Below, piece after piece: positions 23,970 to 35,997 of a DNA stretch of 64,000 nucleotides; the first letter of the stretch is position 1, and every line of letters begins with the position of its first letter. Both the position numbers and the translations under genes were made by a program. This DNA is from Plasmodium relictum (lineage: Eukaryota; Apicomplexa; Aconoidasida; Haemosporida; Plasmodiidae), in the NCBI RefSeq assembly GCF_900005765.1, contig NC_041681.1, forward strand, positions 310,001 through 374,000. The letters run 5' to 3'. The notes under the pieces were generated by a model. It was given only the letters and a program-made list of their open reading frames with translations, ran no database searches and was not told the DNA's origin.

Positions 23970-25864
23970 CTTAAATCAGAAACATTAAAAAAAAGAAAAT
24001 TTGAAGTACTAAGAATAAAATGAAAATAAAAAATAAACAGAAAAATCCAAACTAAAAAGTAGACAAAAATACAACAGAATATATAATTTTTTTTTTATAT
24101 GTCTATATTACTTCTTAAGTGAATATTCTTTTAATTATTTTTATAAAAGTAAATTTTTTTTTATATATTGACAAAGTAGTTATAATTTTAAGCTATAAAT
24201 ATTATCTTAAAGAAAGATCTAGAATTGAATTAATGAGTATTAAAGTATAAAATATAATAAAAAAAAAAAAACTACACACAATATTTCTTTTAATCAGATT
24301 AATATTATTTTATCAAAGAAAAGAAAAATAATATTTATTTAGTCAATTCATATATATATACAAAAATTCTTAATAATTGTTATTAAGAAAAAAAAAAAAA
24401 AAATAGTCAAATATATTAAGTATTTTTTTATAATACTTTCATAACAAAATAAAAAAGAAAACAAAAATAAATTATATCAAATAAAAACACAACAAAACAA
24501 AAAAAACAAAAAAAAAACAAATAAAAAATGAAATAAAACATCAATAATTAATTATTAGACAAAGCTCTTTTGATAATTTTTAATAAAAATTAAATAATTT
24601 TTATTAAAGAAAGAAAAATTATATATTTTTTTTAAATTACGCAAAACATATTTTTTTTTAATTTTTTAAATATTTTAGAAATGTACTAATTTTTAAAATA
24701 AGCAATGGTATTATAATATAAGAAAGATACAAAATTATGTATATAAATTATACTTTCATTTAATTTTTTTAAGAAAAAATATTTTTCTTATTTATCTATT
24801 TAAGTGATAACATCAATCATTGAGAATTTTTAGTTTTGATATTTAATAATGAAATTATTTGAAAAACGAGTACTACTTTTAAATTTGAGCAACCTTTCTA
24901 TTTTGTTTTATATTTTGCTATACGATATTTATCATTTTCTTAATATATTTTTCTTATATTTTAACTCATTTCATTTATATATTATATTTTATTATTTTAT
25001 TGTATTTCATTTTATTATTTATTATGCTATATATTTCTTATTTTATCAGTAGTTGAATGATTAAACTAAAATGAAATATTGTCTCTAATAAGAATGCTAT
25101 ATGAATATAAAATTTTGGTTTATTATATTTAAATTAGTAAAAATTAATTATTATATCACAAAATAATTTCTCAATTAGTCTATTTTAAATAAAAAAGGAG
25201 AACAAAAGAAAATGAAATGATTTCTATTTTAAGTTCCTAATTTTTAAATTAATCTTTTTTCTTTTTTCTTTTTTTGATATTTCACTATTTCCTAATAATA
25301 ATAACAGTATCTACTATTAAAATTTTTTAATAAATACTTCAAAACAAAAGATATATAAAATGATAAAATAATGTAAGGAATTTTAATATAGATAAATATT
25401 AATTACAAATATTCCATTTATTTTATTTATATTTATTTATTAATTAAAAATTATTTTAAAATTTTTCTTATTGTTAAAATTTTGTGAAATGTTAAATAAA
25501 TAAAAATTATAAAAAAAGGCAAAATCAAGGAAAATGCTGAAAGCAAAAAAAAAAGGTATCATTTATTATTTTGACATCACTATTTTTTTTTTTTTTTAAC
25601 TTAGTTTGACATAATTTTAAATTCTTTTTTTTTTTTTTCCCCCATACATTTGACATTGAAAAAATAGTATAAATTTAAAATTTTTTTCTTTTTTAAACAT
25701 TAATATAAATGATATTTACATAAAGATTTTCAGAATGTTTATCCTCTTTTAATGAACGAAGAAAAAAAAAAAAAATTTTAAATATCTATGTAATTGGCAT
25801 TTTTTTCTTTTATCTTTATTCTTTTTAAATAAATCATTATTTATTTTAATAATTAAAAAAGGAG
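23970..25864. promoter_or_regulatory. Divergent intergenic region, coiled-coil / Fes1-like genes
   Basis: About 1.9 kb with both promoters. It is low-complexity A/T throughout. A 67-codon hydrophobic frame at 24849-25052 is not convincing as a gene. Confidence 0.4.
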
Positions 25865-27475
25865 ATGGTAAACATAAATTGGCCAGGGTTACTTAAATGG
25901 TCGACTAAATATGCAGGTACAAATAAATACACATGTATTAATAATTAAATTTTTCTTATATTTTACTTTTAGATTAAATATATTAATTGTACGATTATAT
26001 AATAAAATAGAAATCATAATAAATTTGAAAATAGTGTGCTTATATATATATATATATATATTTAATAAACAAAAGAATAAATAATATTGTATTATAATCA
26101 AAAATATATATTAAGTTTATATATATAAATACAAGATAAATAAATATATTTATACATCCTTGTATTCATTTTTCTAAAATTAAAATATATTAAATTGTAA
26201 GAATAAGAAAAAAATTGTATACATTTTATTCATTTATATATTTTCTTTCAAATGTTCATATTTATAAGAAATGTTTATAAAAATAGTATATACATATGCA
26301 CATATATTTTATATTCATATTTTTTTTTTTATCAAATTTTAATATTGAAAATATATCAGATGGAACAATAGACACAAATAAACGTTTAAGTAAAGAGGAT
26401 ATTGAATTTTTACAAGGAGCAATAAAAGAAGCTTTAAGCCAAGTAGAAGATCCTTATGAAGCAATAAATGAAGCAGTAAAAAATTTTGAAAATAAAGATG
26501 AAGGTATCATTTTAGCATCAGCAAAAATTGTTGAAAGATTAGTTGATGAATATCCAGAAGTTGCAAGAAATTTAGATAAAATTAATGCAATAGATCCTTT
26601 ATTAAAATTATTAGATCATTCTAATAATCATATTTTAGAATCAGTACTACAAATTTTATCTTTAGCTTTATCTAATAACCCAGTTTTACAAGAATCTGTT
26701 TTTAAAAAAAATGCATTAAAAACATTATTAATAAAATTACAGGAATCTCAAAAAACTCTAATTGATAAAAAATTAATTACAGCAATTTCAGCTTTAATCA
26801 GACATCATGATGAAGCAGAAAATAAATTTATTGATTATGGTGGAGTTGGATTTTTAGTATATGGAATGCAAACAAATATTTATAAATATCAGGAAAAATC
26901 TGCTCTTCTTTTAAAACATTTAATTCATCAAAATAAAATTACTTTTGAAATATTTATAAAAAATGAAATTATGAAAGGATTAATATGTCTAGCTAATAAT
27001 AAAAATATTGATGAAACTGGTATACAATATGGTGAAACAACAGCAGAATTATTTTTAGCAATAATTCAAAATCATAGGCACAAATTAGCTAAATCTGGTA
27101 ACTTACATAATTTAAAGAAATTAATTGAAGACAGATTAACATATTTACGTGTAGTTCAAAATAGTGCATCCTATGATGTGTCTCATGAAATAGAGTTATT
27201 TAATGAATGTTTAAAGTTAACGAAGTAAGAGAATTTTAAAGATATGTATATGTTCATGCATACTATTATACAACCTCATTTCCTTATCTGTTTTTTTTTT
27301 TTTTCTTGCTGTAAATTTCTCATTCTATAAAGATATTTCAATTGTATAAAAAAAAAAAAAAAAAAATTAAAAATGAAAAAATGAATATTATGTAATTTTT
27401 TTTTTTTTTAGTTGGCCTGTAATGAAATTACCTAAAGAAAATGATGAAAATAATTATAGCATTGCTGATGGATAA
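25865..27475 (+). CDS. Fes1/HspBP1-like Hsp70 nucleotide exchange factor
   Basis: Three exons: 25865-25916, 26360-27224 and 27412-27475, with GT..AG introns in phase, 326 residues. The N-terminus NWPGLLKWSTKYADGT spans the first splice junction and matches the short N-terminal motif of Fes1/HspBP1 (LLxWSxxN). The body (about residues 40-300) is helical repeat sequence of Armadillo type, such as LLKLLDHSNNHILESVLQIL and EKSALLLKHLIHQ. Fes1 proteins bind the Hsp70 ATPase lobe and release ADP in the cytosol. Exon 3 adds NWPVMKLPKENDEN to the end; if the second intron were retained the protein would stop after LKLTK. The first intron (443 nt) is long for this window and hides the 17-codon first exon. 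Confidence 0.8.
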
Positions 27476-27915
27476 ATAAGACAATTATGAATATTTGGGA
27501 TAATATTTAAAATATCAGTATCAATGATAAGTAGTTATTATAATTATAGAAAAGATGACATTATTTGAAATAATATTATGTTAAAATACTTGTTAATTAC
27601 AAAAAAAAAAAAAAAATTTGATAATTGTAAATATTTTTTTTTACTACTTTTTAATTAAGACATTAAGTAATATATCATGATATAATTAATACTCAAAAAT
27701 GTTCATAAAAGAAAAAACTTAAAAATGTTTTTTAATAAATTAATAAATAAAAAAAATAAAAAAAATTTTATTTTTTCTTCCTGGTGAAATATTGGCATAT
27801 TACATTAACATATATTTTATTACTTCTAATGAAAGAGTATTATCATAATAAAAAAAAAAATATAACTAAAAAATTAAAAAAAAAAAAAAATACAGAATTT
27901 AATATTTATTTTATC
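27476..27915. other. Convergent intergenic region
   Basis: 3' regions of two converging genes. A/T tracts only; the 62-codon frame at 27784-27972 overlaps the GTPase 3' end and is not a gene. Confidence 0.4.
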
Positions 27916-30174
27916 TCACCATCCTATATATTTATCACTTTTTTGCTGAATATAATTTTTCGAAACTTTTAAGGTGATTGATTTTTTATTAAAATACAAT
28001 GGGTAATTTAAAGTAGTTCTTCCAAGATAATTTTTTCTAAAATCAGTTACTAATCTCATAGATGCCTGATTTAAATCATTATGAAATCTATCACGAGCTA
28101 ATTTTTGAATAAAATTATTAGCACAAAAGCTTCCTTCACTATTCAAACATTCAGTAAAATTAATTTGATATCTCTTAATAATTCTTTGTAAATCAATATA
28201 ATCGTTATCATATAAATAAGCTCTATATAAATTTTGCATGAGCACTTCTGCAATATTATATATATCATACATTTTTGGTGATATATGATTACATAAAGCT
28301 AACAGATAAATATTATTTTCTATATGCATATAACTATTATAGTTTTTAATATTAACAACATTATCTTTAGAATAATCCTTAGAATTATAGTTATAAATTT
28401 CTTCCAATATAATATTTTTTTTGTCATATGTTTTTTCTTTCAATTTATATAAATTTTGAGCTAATATACCTGGTGTATCAATTAATTCATATTTTTTTGA
28501 GGAATACATCTGTATAGAAGTTGTTAAACCAGGGAGATCATAAGATTTTGTTTTTTTTAATTCTAATATACGATTTATTAATGCTGATTTTCCTACATTA
28601 GGTAAACCTATGAAAATACATTTCACTTTATAATTATGTATACCTTTCTTTTTTTTGCTATCAATTATATTTTGGCAAAGTCTATTAATTAATTTCTTTA
28701 AAACAATGATTTCCTTTTTTCCATCTTTTGCATTAACAAATATTACTGCACTTTTTTTCATTTGATTTATATATTCTTTATTAATATTTTTATTAAAATT
28801 TTTATCATACCAATATAACTTTCTTCTATAATAACTACCCCATTCTTCATTTCCTTTAATTGATGATCTATCAGAATTCGTGTAAACAATAATTCTAGGT
28901 TTATTTGTATAAATATCAAAAATGTTTAAAGCATATAAATCATCAAATACAAATGGAATAATACCATTTCTTACTTCAATAATTATATCACTAATTTTTA
29001 TATAATCAGGAATTTTACTTATAACTCTTTTCATAAATTTAGGAAACCAATGCACTTTAACTCTCCCATATAATAAATCCTCATTTAAGTTACTTTTTAT
29101 TATATTTGCTTTTTTATAATGTAAAAAACTTTTTACATTTTCTTTAAATAATTGCAAAGCAGACACGTTATTACTTAAAAATAATTCTTGTTCTGTATCT
29201 TCGTTATCTGTAATCAAATCACATTTTACCTTTTTTTCATTTTCTTCTTTTAAATTAAGAAAAAAATTCTCATTTAGAACTTTTGCATTAGCAAATAGTT
29301 GGTCACTAAAAGTTTGGAAATTTCTTGTTTGAGTAAGATTATGTTCCGGTTTAAAAAACTGCACATTATCCATTATCTCTTTTAATTTATCATTTTTTTT
29401 TTTTATATTATTTGAATCTAAATGCAATTTTGGAGAAATATTAATATTTTCTCTTAGATTTTCTGATATAATAGTATTATTGGTTTCTTTTATATTATCA
29501 CCATTTATATTTGACTTATTTTTTTCTTCTTTATTATCTTCTTCTTCAACTAGATTCTCATCTTTACTATTCGTAAATTGCTTATTATTATTATTATTAT
29601 TATTACTATAAAACTTTCTTAAATTCTTTAAAATTACTGATTTTTCTTTCAATTTATTTATCATATAACTATATTGTGTAAATAAAAAATTATTTATATT
29701 TTCATTCATATGAAATGTTATTTTAATATTTTCATGAATTTCACTACTTATCTTATCATCCTCCTCTTCTTCTTTTAATAATTTTTTATACTCATTTTTA
29801 TAGCTTGTTTCCAATGCCTTTTTTATTTCCTCCTTACAAGTACTAGTATTTTCTTTAAGAATTTTTAATTTTTCTGCTTCTAATTTAGTATAATTTTCTT
29901 CTGCTTTTCTATTGAAATATTCATCAAAATTATAAAAGCCTCCTTCCTCATTTTTTTCATTCTTTACTATATTTTTATGCAAATTAATTTTATTATTTAT
30001 ATTATTTAAAAAATAAATATTTTTTGATATCTTTTTTTTTACAAGGTTATTTTTTATATAACTACTTCTTCCTGTATCAATAATGTTTATATTTTTATTT
30101 GAATTAAATGATCTTATTTTAATACATAATATATAGTTTATGTTTATCAAATATAGTATATAACTAAAGAACAT
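27916..30174 (-). CDS. Circularly permuted GTPase of the YlqF/RbgA family, probably apicoplast
   Basis: Single exon, 752 residues from the ATG at 30174-30172; upstream in the same frame there is only a TTG. In bacteria this family assembles the large ribosomal subunit. The G motifs come in permuted order: a G4-like IVYTNSD near 428-434, then SAVIFVNAKDG, then the P-loop GLPNVGKSALI (523-533), the switch segment DLPGLTTS, and G3 LIDTPGIL near 565. The typical YlqF opening, HWFPKFMKR...IPDYIKISDIIIEVRNGIIPF, lies before G4. The N-terminus FFSYILYLININYILCIKI is a signal peptide followed by an Asn/Lys-rich transit-like stretch. About 370 residues of Lys/Glu/Asn-rich extension precede the GTPase. 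G4 is TNSD rather than NKxD, so guanine specificity may be altered. Confidence 0.85.
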   Translation of the reverse strand: MFFSYILYLININYILCIKIRSFNSNKNINIIDTGRSSYIKNNLVKKKISKNIYFLNNINNKINLHKNIVKNEKNEEGGFYNFDEYFNRKAEENYTKLEAEKLKILKENTSTCKEEIKKALETSYKNEYKKLLKEEEEDDKISSEIHENIKITFHMNENINNFLFTQYSYMINKLKEKSVILKNLRKFYSNNNNNNNKQFTNSKDENLVEEEDNKEEKNKSNINGDNIKETNNTIISENLRENINISPKLHLDSNNIKKKNDKLKEIMDNVQFFKPEHNLTQTRNFQTFSDQLFANAKVLNENFFLNLKEENEKKVKCDLITDNEDTEQELFLSNNVSALQLFKENVKSFLHYKKANIIKSNLNEDLLYGRVKVHWFPKFMKRVISKIPDYIKISDIIIEVRNGIIPFVFDDLYALNIFDIYTNKPRIIVYTNSDRSSIKGNEEWGSYYRRKLYWYDKNFNKNINKEYINQMKKSAVIFVNAKDGKKEIIVLKKLINRLCQNIIDSKKKKGIHNYKVKCIFIGLPNVGKSALINRILELKKTKSYDLPGLTTSIQMYSSKKYELIDTPGILAQNLYKLKEKTYDKKNIILEEIYNYNSKDYSKDNVVNIKNYNSYMHIENNIYLLALCNHISPKMYDIYNIAEVLMQNLYRAYLYDNDYIDLQRIIKRYQINFTECLNSEGSFCANNFIQKLARDRFHNDLNQASMRLVTDFRKNYLGRTTLNYPLYFNKKSITLKVSKNYIQQKSDKYIGW

Positions 30175-31711
30175 CTTTTTTTTTTTTTTGTTATATTTTT
30201 TTATATTCAATCATATGTTTTAAAATTTTTATTATTTATGTATCATCATTTTAATCAAAATAGCATAATTTTACAGAATAATAAGATACTATTAAAAAAG
30301 TTCATTTTTTTAATTTGGTTTCTCACCCTATATTTATGTAATTTTATTACTTAAAAACATTCAACGATATAATAGGAAGTTTATTTCATCCTTTTTATTA
30401 AAGTAATTTAGCTTTTTACACATTTTTAATTATATAAATATATATAAAAAGAATGAAAATATTTATCTTTATATTACAATAAATTTCTATTTTTGTTCAT
30501 ATAAAAATAAAAAATTCAAATATATTAAACACCATACTATTTTTTTTTTTTTTTTTTTTTTGTATCTCTTTATTTTGGAAGTTTCTTTTTTTTAAATAAT
30601 TTTTATATTGACACAAAAAAAAAGTATATTATAACTAAACTTTTAATTTTTTTAGAAGTTTTTGTTAATAATATTTATTAATATAATAGTTTCTTTTTTC
30701 TTTTTTCTTTTTTTTATTATTATTGTTTCAATGAACCAGTGGTTTAATTTTTCTAAAATTAACTGTTTTAAAGTTATTAAAAAAGTACTAAATGAATAAG
30801 GGTTTTATTATACTGATTTTATATAAATAAAATAAAATATTAATACAAAATTTCATATTATCATTCATATATTTGAAATACATAAATATATAATTTTAAA
30901 TGTTTTTTTATATTAATATTTATATTATTATAAAGAAATATAAAAATTGTTTATACTTAGTTTTAAAATTTAAAATTAAGAACAAAAAAAAAATATATTA
31001 TTAAAACTATTAAAAATGTTTCTCTTATATATTGATATAACAATGTAAATACATATATTTAAGTTAAGCTCTTTTATTTATGTATTATTTTATTTATCCT
31101 TTATTTAATGCTTATCAGAAATGTTCAAAACATTTTTGTGTGTGCACTAATTTAGTTCAAAATATTCTTATAATATATATATATATAAATATTTTTTTTT
31201 TTTTATTTATAAAGACAAATAATTTGTATTTATTTTTCTTCTGAATTCTTATTAATTATAATTACTAATATATATATATATTTTTAGTAAAAATATGCTT
31301 TTGTTTTATACTTTATATTTTTTTTAAAAAGAAAGACTTTTATCATGTTATTAGAAATACTTATTTAGATAAAATACAAATGTTTTAAAAAAAAAAAAAA
31401 TGTATAGTTCAACAATTTAAAAAAAAATAATAATTTTTTCATATTTTTGATGAATTTGTAAATTTTGAAAAATAAAAAAAAAATGTAAAAAATGAAATTA
31501 TTATTATGCAAATTTTTTTTTATTCTTTATACCCCTTTTTTGATAAATTTTTATATATAAAAAAATAAAGATTTTCAAATTTTGGTTTTTTTTTTTTTTT
31601 TTAAACAAATATTATATACATATTATATATATATATATATTTTTTTTTTTAATAAGTATTTTACAAATATTTTTTTAATATTATGAAAATTTAGTTTTTT
31701 TTATACAATTT

Positions 31712-31743
<32 letters not shown>

Positions 31744-31755
31744 AACTTATTTTAA
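30175..31755. promoter_or_regulatory. Divergent intergenic region, GTPase / Asn-rich protein
   Basis: About 1.6 kb holding both promoters. It has long T runs near 30541-30560 and 31587-31602 and TA runs near 31625-31640 and 31718-31732. No gene is seen. Confidence 0.45.
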
Positions 31756-34700
31756 ATGGAAAATAATATTTTTGCACAAAATATTTATTTTAAAGGATTT
31801 AATGACAGAAAAATAAATTATTTAAAAGTTAGTGAAAATAAAACTTTAGAAAATTGTGATTATAATATACCTTCAATGACACCAATGAAAAATATGAAAG
31901 ACGAAAATGATTTAAGTAAACTAAATGTAGGAAATATAAATTCAAGTATAAATTTAAAATATCAATCATTGAAAAATATAAATAATGAGAATGATTATGT
32001 AAATAAAATTGCGAAGTCTTTAAATTTTAATGCAGCTCCTAATAATAATATATACCCAAATAATAATTTGCTATATATTAATAATAATTTAAATAATAAT
32101 ATGAATAGTAATTTGAACAATTCTTATAACTTCAGCCAAAATGGTCAAACTAATGAGATAAATGAAAATAATTTAAATAAGAATATTTATAAAGATATAA
32201 AAAATTTAGATAAAGTAGATTTGAACAATTTTAATATGAATTCATTTAGTAACAGTAGAAATATAAATATGAAAAATAATGATTTTATAGGTACCAATGT
32301 AAATAATAATGAAAATTTACTTTTAACTAATTCACATCAAAAATTAAATTATATAAATAATAATGAGAACAATCAAATTAGTAATAATAATAATAATAAT
32401 AATGAAAACAACATAAAACAATATAATATTAATTTGAATTCTAATAATTTATCTGCATTAAATAAAAATTTAAATGTATACGAAAATAAAAAGATGGAAA
32501 ATAATATAAAACAAACTATTTATAATAATATATATCAAAATAATCAAACCAGTTCCAATATAAATAATACTACATTGAGTAACTTAAAAAATAATTTAAA
32601 CAATTTTATGAATACTGGGATTTTAGTAAATAAAAATAATATAGCACAAAATAAAAATATTTCATTAAATAATTATAGTGATAATATAATGAATTCTTTA
32701 AGTAATAAAACTAATGATAATAATAATTTAAAATTATTTGATAATAACATTAAAAAAATGAATGAAATGGAAACAAGTAATTTAGTAAATAATCAACTTA
32801 ATCAAAATATGTCTATTAATAATTTTACTAATGCATTAAATAATCAGTTAAATAATAAAAATTTTAATCAAGTAAATAATTTAAATACTACAAATAAATT
32901 AACAACATATAATATTCCATCAACTAATAATTCTCATAACTTAAATACTACACTAAATAATACGTTGAATAGTAATTTAAATAATAAAATGAATCTTCCT
33001 AATATAAGTACTCAAAATAGTAGCAATATAAATGCTTTTAATAAAAATATTTTATTAACTTCATCTAATATGAATAATATAGTAAATGAAAACATTATAA
33101 ATCAATTTACAACTTCTAGTAATAACAACAATTTAAATAATTTAAGTAATGAAATAAATTTAACTAATTTTTCTAAATCTAATAATAATTTTATGAATTT
33201 GAATAATAATAAAAACATTAGTGATAATTCATTAAAAGTAAGAGAAATTGTAAATTATGATTATATAAATGATAAAGAAAATATGATAGATATAAATAAA
33301 ATAAATGAAGTAAGCAAAAATGTCATGGTTAATGAATCCAACTCAAATCTGAATAATATAAATATATTAAACCGAAATTTAAATTTGCTAAATCAAAATA
33401 TGAATAATAATTCTATGATTAACATTAGTAGTAATTTTAATAATAATAATAATAGTAATAATAATAATAATATGAACAATTTAAATTATATGAATAATAT
33501 CACTAATTTAAATAATTACAATGGTATGAGTGTTTTAAAAAATGATAAAGAATTAAAAGGAAGCGAAAATAATACTGATATAAACAAAGATATTGTATTA
33601 AATAAAAACAGTGTAGTTGATGGAATTCTAAGTAGTAATATTAATCATAATAATATTAGCACAGATAATTATGCAAATATTTTAAAACACTTATGTACAC
33701 CTATTAAAGGTAGAACAACAAACAAAACTGAAAACTTGAATGAAAATTTAAATTCAGAAGAATTAAATAGTGATAATAAATTTACGGGAAGTAATAAAGA
33801 AAACAACAATTCTAATATAAATGAAAATATAGTAACAAATGAAAATATTCCAGTAGATATATACAATAATACAACATTTAATAATACACCAGATGAAGTA
33901 TCAATATTAACAAATAATAGCATAAACAATGTTGAAGTAGTTTATAATAATGAATTTAATAATAATAATAATAACAATGATATTAATATAAAATCTAATA
34001 CTAATAAAGAAGGAAATAATAATATATATGAATTAAAAAAATTGAATTTATTTGCTGAAAATAAAAAGAGGGATAAACAAACTTCTAATGAAAATAAATC
34101 AAGTAAACTAAAGAAATCTAAAACGAAGGTTTTTTTTTATATTAATCCCAAATATATAATAGAGCCTCTAAAAAGAAAAATTTACCAAAACATGTCTATT
34201 TACATTGAAAATTTAATTAGTGATATAAAATCAATTGAAAATAAAAATAGAGCAGAAATATTAACAAATTTACATAATACATCTTGGTTTTGTATGATTT
34301 TTGATTTTGATGCTATTAGCAAATTATTAAATGTTTTTAATAAATATTTAATTTATTCTGATTCTCTAATTATCCCTGATATTCTGATATCAAATAAGCT
34401 TGAATCAGATAATAATATGATAAAAGATAAAGAAAATAATGATTCTTATATAAAAAGTATGAATTCTTTTTTTTCAAAAAGTGACAAATTGGAATTATTG
34501 AATCAAAAAATATACGATTATGAAAATAATATAATTGAAAATGTAGAAAAATTAAATTATTTAAAAGAATTATGTAATTCTTTAAAAGAGCAAGTTGGTG
34601 TTAAAAAAAAAAAACTCTTATTATTACTAGAAAAAGCAAAACTAAAAAATTTTACATATAAAAATAAACAATTGCAAACCATCCTTGATATAGACAAAAA

Positions 34701-35148
34701 AACAAAAATAGATGAAAATTTAAATTTAAATTTAAATAACGAATATTATAAAATATTTAAAAAAATAAATGAGGGATTAAATGTTTTAAAAAAATACTCC
34801 AATATTATTATATCAAATCAAACATTGCATAATGAAATTAATAATGATGATACAAATCTCAGGATTTCTGAATCAACTATATCAACTGATGATTTAAGTT
34901 GTGATAATAACTGCAATGAAGAAGATGATATTAGTAATATGCATATATCACCTAACAATAAGCATAAAAGAAAAATTTTCAATAATCAAGAACCCTTTCC
35001 AAAAACAGATAATTCGATGGAAGAGTTAAATGAAAATAATAATCAAGAAACTAATAAAAAAAGAAAAACGATTAAACAAATTAAGAATTTGCAATGGCAA
35101 ATAGAAGATAATGAAGAATGGGTAGATGAATTTTTAGATGACTTTTAA
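31756..35148 (+). CDS. Large asparagine-rich protein of unknown function
   Basis: Single exon, 1130 residues. I do not recognise a family. Residues about 80-780 are dominated by Asn with Leu, Ile, Ser and Thr and should be disordered. Two parts look folded. One is the start (NIFAQNIYFKGFNDRKINYL). The other is a C-terminal block at about 790-1020 beginning VFFYINPKYIIEPLKRKIY, including ILTNLHNTSWFCMIFDFDAI and then a coiled-coil stretch around residues 910-960. The end is acidic (EDNEEWVDEFLDDF). A stretch near 645 (NYANILKHLCTPIKGR) stands out from the Asn background. There is no signal peptide or membrane segment. A nuclear scaffold or nucleoporin-like role would fit the composition but is not shown. 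Confidence 0.8.
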   Translation: MENNIFAQNIYFKGFNDRKINYLKVSENKTLENCDYNIPSMTPMKNMKDENDLSKLNVGNINSSINLKYQSLKNINNENDYVNKIAKSLNFNAAPNNNIYPNNNLLYINNNLNNNMNSNLNNSYNFSQNGQTNEINENNLNKNIYKDIKNLDKVDLNNFNMNSFSNSRNINMKNNDFIGTNVNNNENLLLTNSHQKLNYINNNENNQISNNNNNNNENNIKQYNINLNSNNLSALNKNLNVYENKKMENNIKQTIYNNIYQNNQTSSNINNTTLSNLKNNLNNFMNTGILVNKNNIAQNKNISLNNYSDNIMNSLSNKTNDNNNLKLFDNNIKKMNEMETSNLVNNQLNQNMSINNFTNALNNQLNNKNFNQVNNLNTTNKLTTYNIPSTNNSHNLNTTLNNTLNSNLNNKMNLPNISTQNSSNINAFNKNILLTSSNMNNIVNENIINQFTTSSNNNNLNNLSNEINLTNFSKSNNNFMNLNNNKNISDNSLKVREIVNYDYINDKENMIDINKINEVSKNVMVNESNSNLNNINILNRNLNLLNQNMNNNSMINISSNFNNNNNSNNNNNMNNLNYMNNITNLNNYNGMSVLKNDKELKGSENNTDINKDIVLNKNSVVDGILSSNINHNNISTDNYANILKHLCTPIKGRTTNKTENLNENLNSEELNSDNKFTGSNKENNNSNINENIVTNENIPVDIYNNTTFNNTPDEVSILTNNSINNVEVVYNNEFNNNNNNNDINIKSNTNKEGNNNIYELKKLNLFAENKKRDKQTSNENKSSKLKKSKTKVFFYINPKYIIEPLKRKIYQNMSIYIENLISDIKSIENKNRAEILTNLHNTSWFCMIFDFDAISKLLNVFNKYLIYSDSLIIPDILISNKLESDNNMIKDKENNDSYIKSMNSFFSKSDKLELLNQKIYDYENNIIENVEKLNYLKELCNSLKEQVGVKKKKLLLLLEKAKLKNFTYKNKQLQTILDIDKKTKIDENLNLNLNNEYYKIFKKINEGLNVLKKYSNIIISNQTLHNEINNDDTNLRISESTISTDDLSCDNNCNEEDDISNMHISPNNKHKRKIFNNQEPFPKTDNSMEELNENNNQETNKKRKTIKQIKNLQWQIEDNEEWVDEFLDDF

Positions 35149-35997
35149 AAAAAAATATATATTTATACGATATATAACATTAAAATATTGAATGAATTAT
35201 TTATCATACATTGTATATGATTATGAAATTTTAACATTTTAAAATTTTTTAGTAATATTTGTTTTATATTAAAAATATTACTACTAAAATACATTTATAT
35301 TTCTATTCTTTTATCATTTCATAAAAAAAGAAAATGCTAAAAAGATTATCTTATAGTTTAATAAAGACACTAAAAAAAAAAAAAAAATTATTGATGTATT
35401 TTATTTAATTTTTTTTAAGTGTTTTGTGAGTGATATATGCTAATTAATGTGTACAGAAATATACAGAATAAGCTTTAATATATATATATATATATATTTA
35501 ACATTTATAGAACAGTTAATTTTTTCTTTTTTCTTTTTTTTTTAATATATTTTTATTTGTTTTATAATGAGAAAAACAATTTTTTTGTATTCATAAAAAT
35601 TAAATAGAACACTTTTGAGAATGAAGAAATAAGTTCTTTTCAAATAAAAAATGATTAAAATTTCATGTCTAAATAGTAATATGATGAAAATTAAAATTAA
35701 TTATATAATTTTTAATGATTGATATATATTATGTGTAATTATTTTCCTTTATTTTTTTTAAAAAAAAAAAGTTTATAGAAATTTTCTATAACTAAATATA
35801 TATAATATTCTTGGGTTTTTAATGGATAAATCAGTTTTTAATACAAAAGAAATGTGAAAAAAATAAAAAAAGAATAATAAAAAAAAAATAATAATAATAA
35901 AATAATAATAATAATAAAAAATAAATGAAAATAATTAAAATTAAATACAAAGAATGGATTTAAAATTATATTTCAAATTTTATTTTAATGATATTTA
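35149..35997. other. Convergent intergenic region
   Basis: 3' regions of two converging genes. It contains a TAA/ATA trinucleotide-rich stretch near 35879-35920 and A/T homopolymers. Confidence 0.4.

Noticed and set aside
24849-25052. 67-codon hydrophobic frame in a divergent promoter region
   Set aside because: Low-complexity Phe/Ile/Tyr composition like translated A/T sequence, with no homology signal or splice continuation found.
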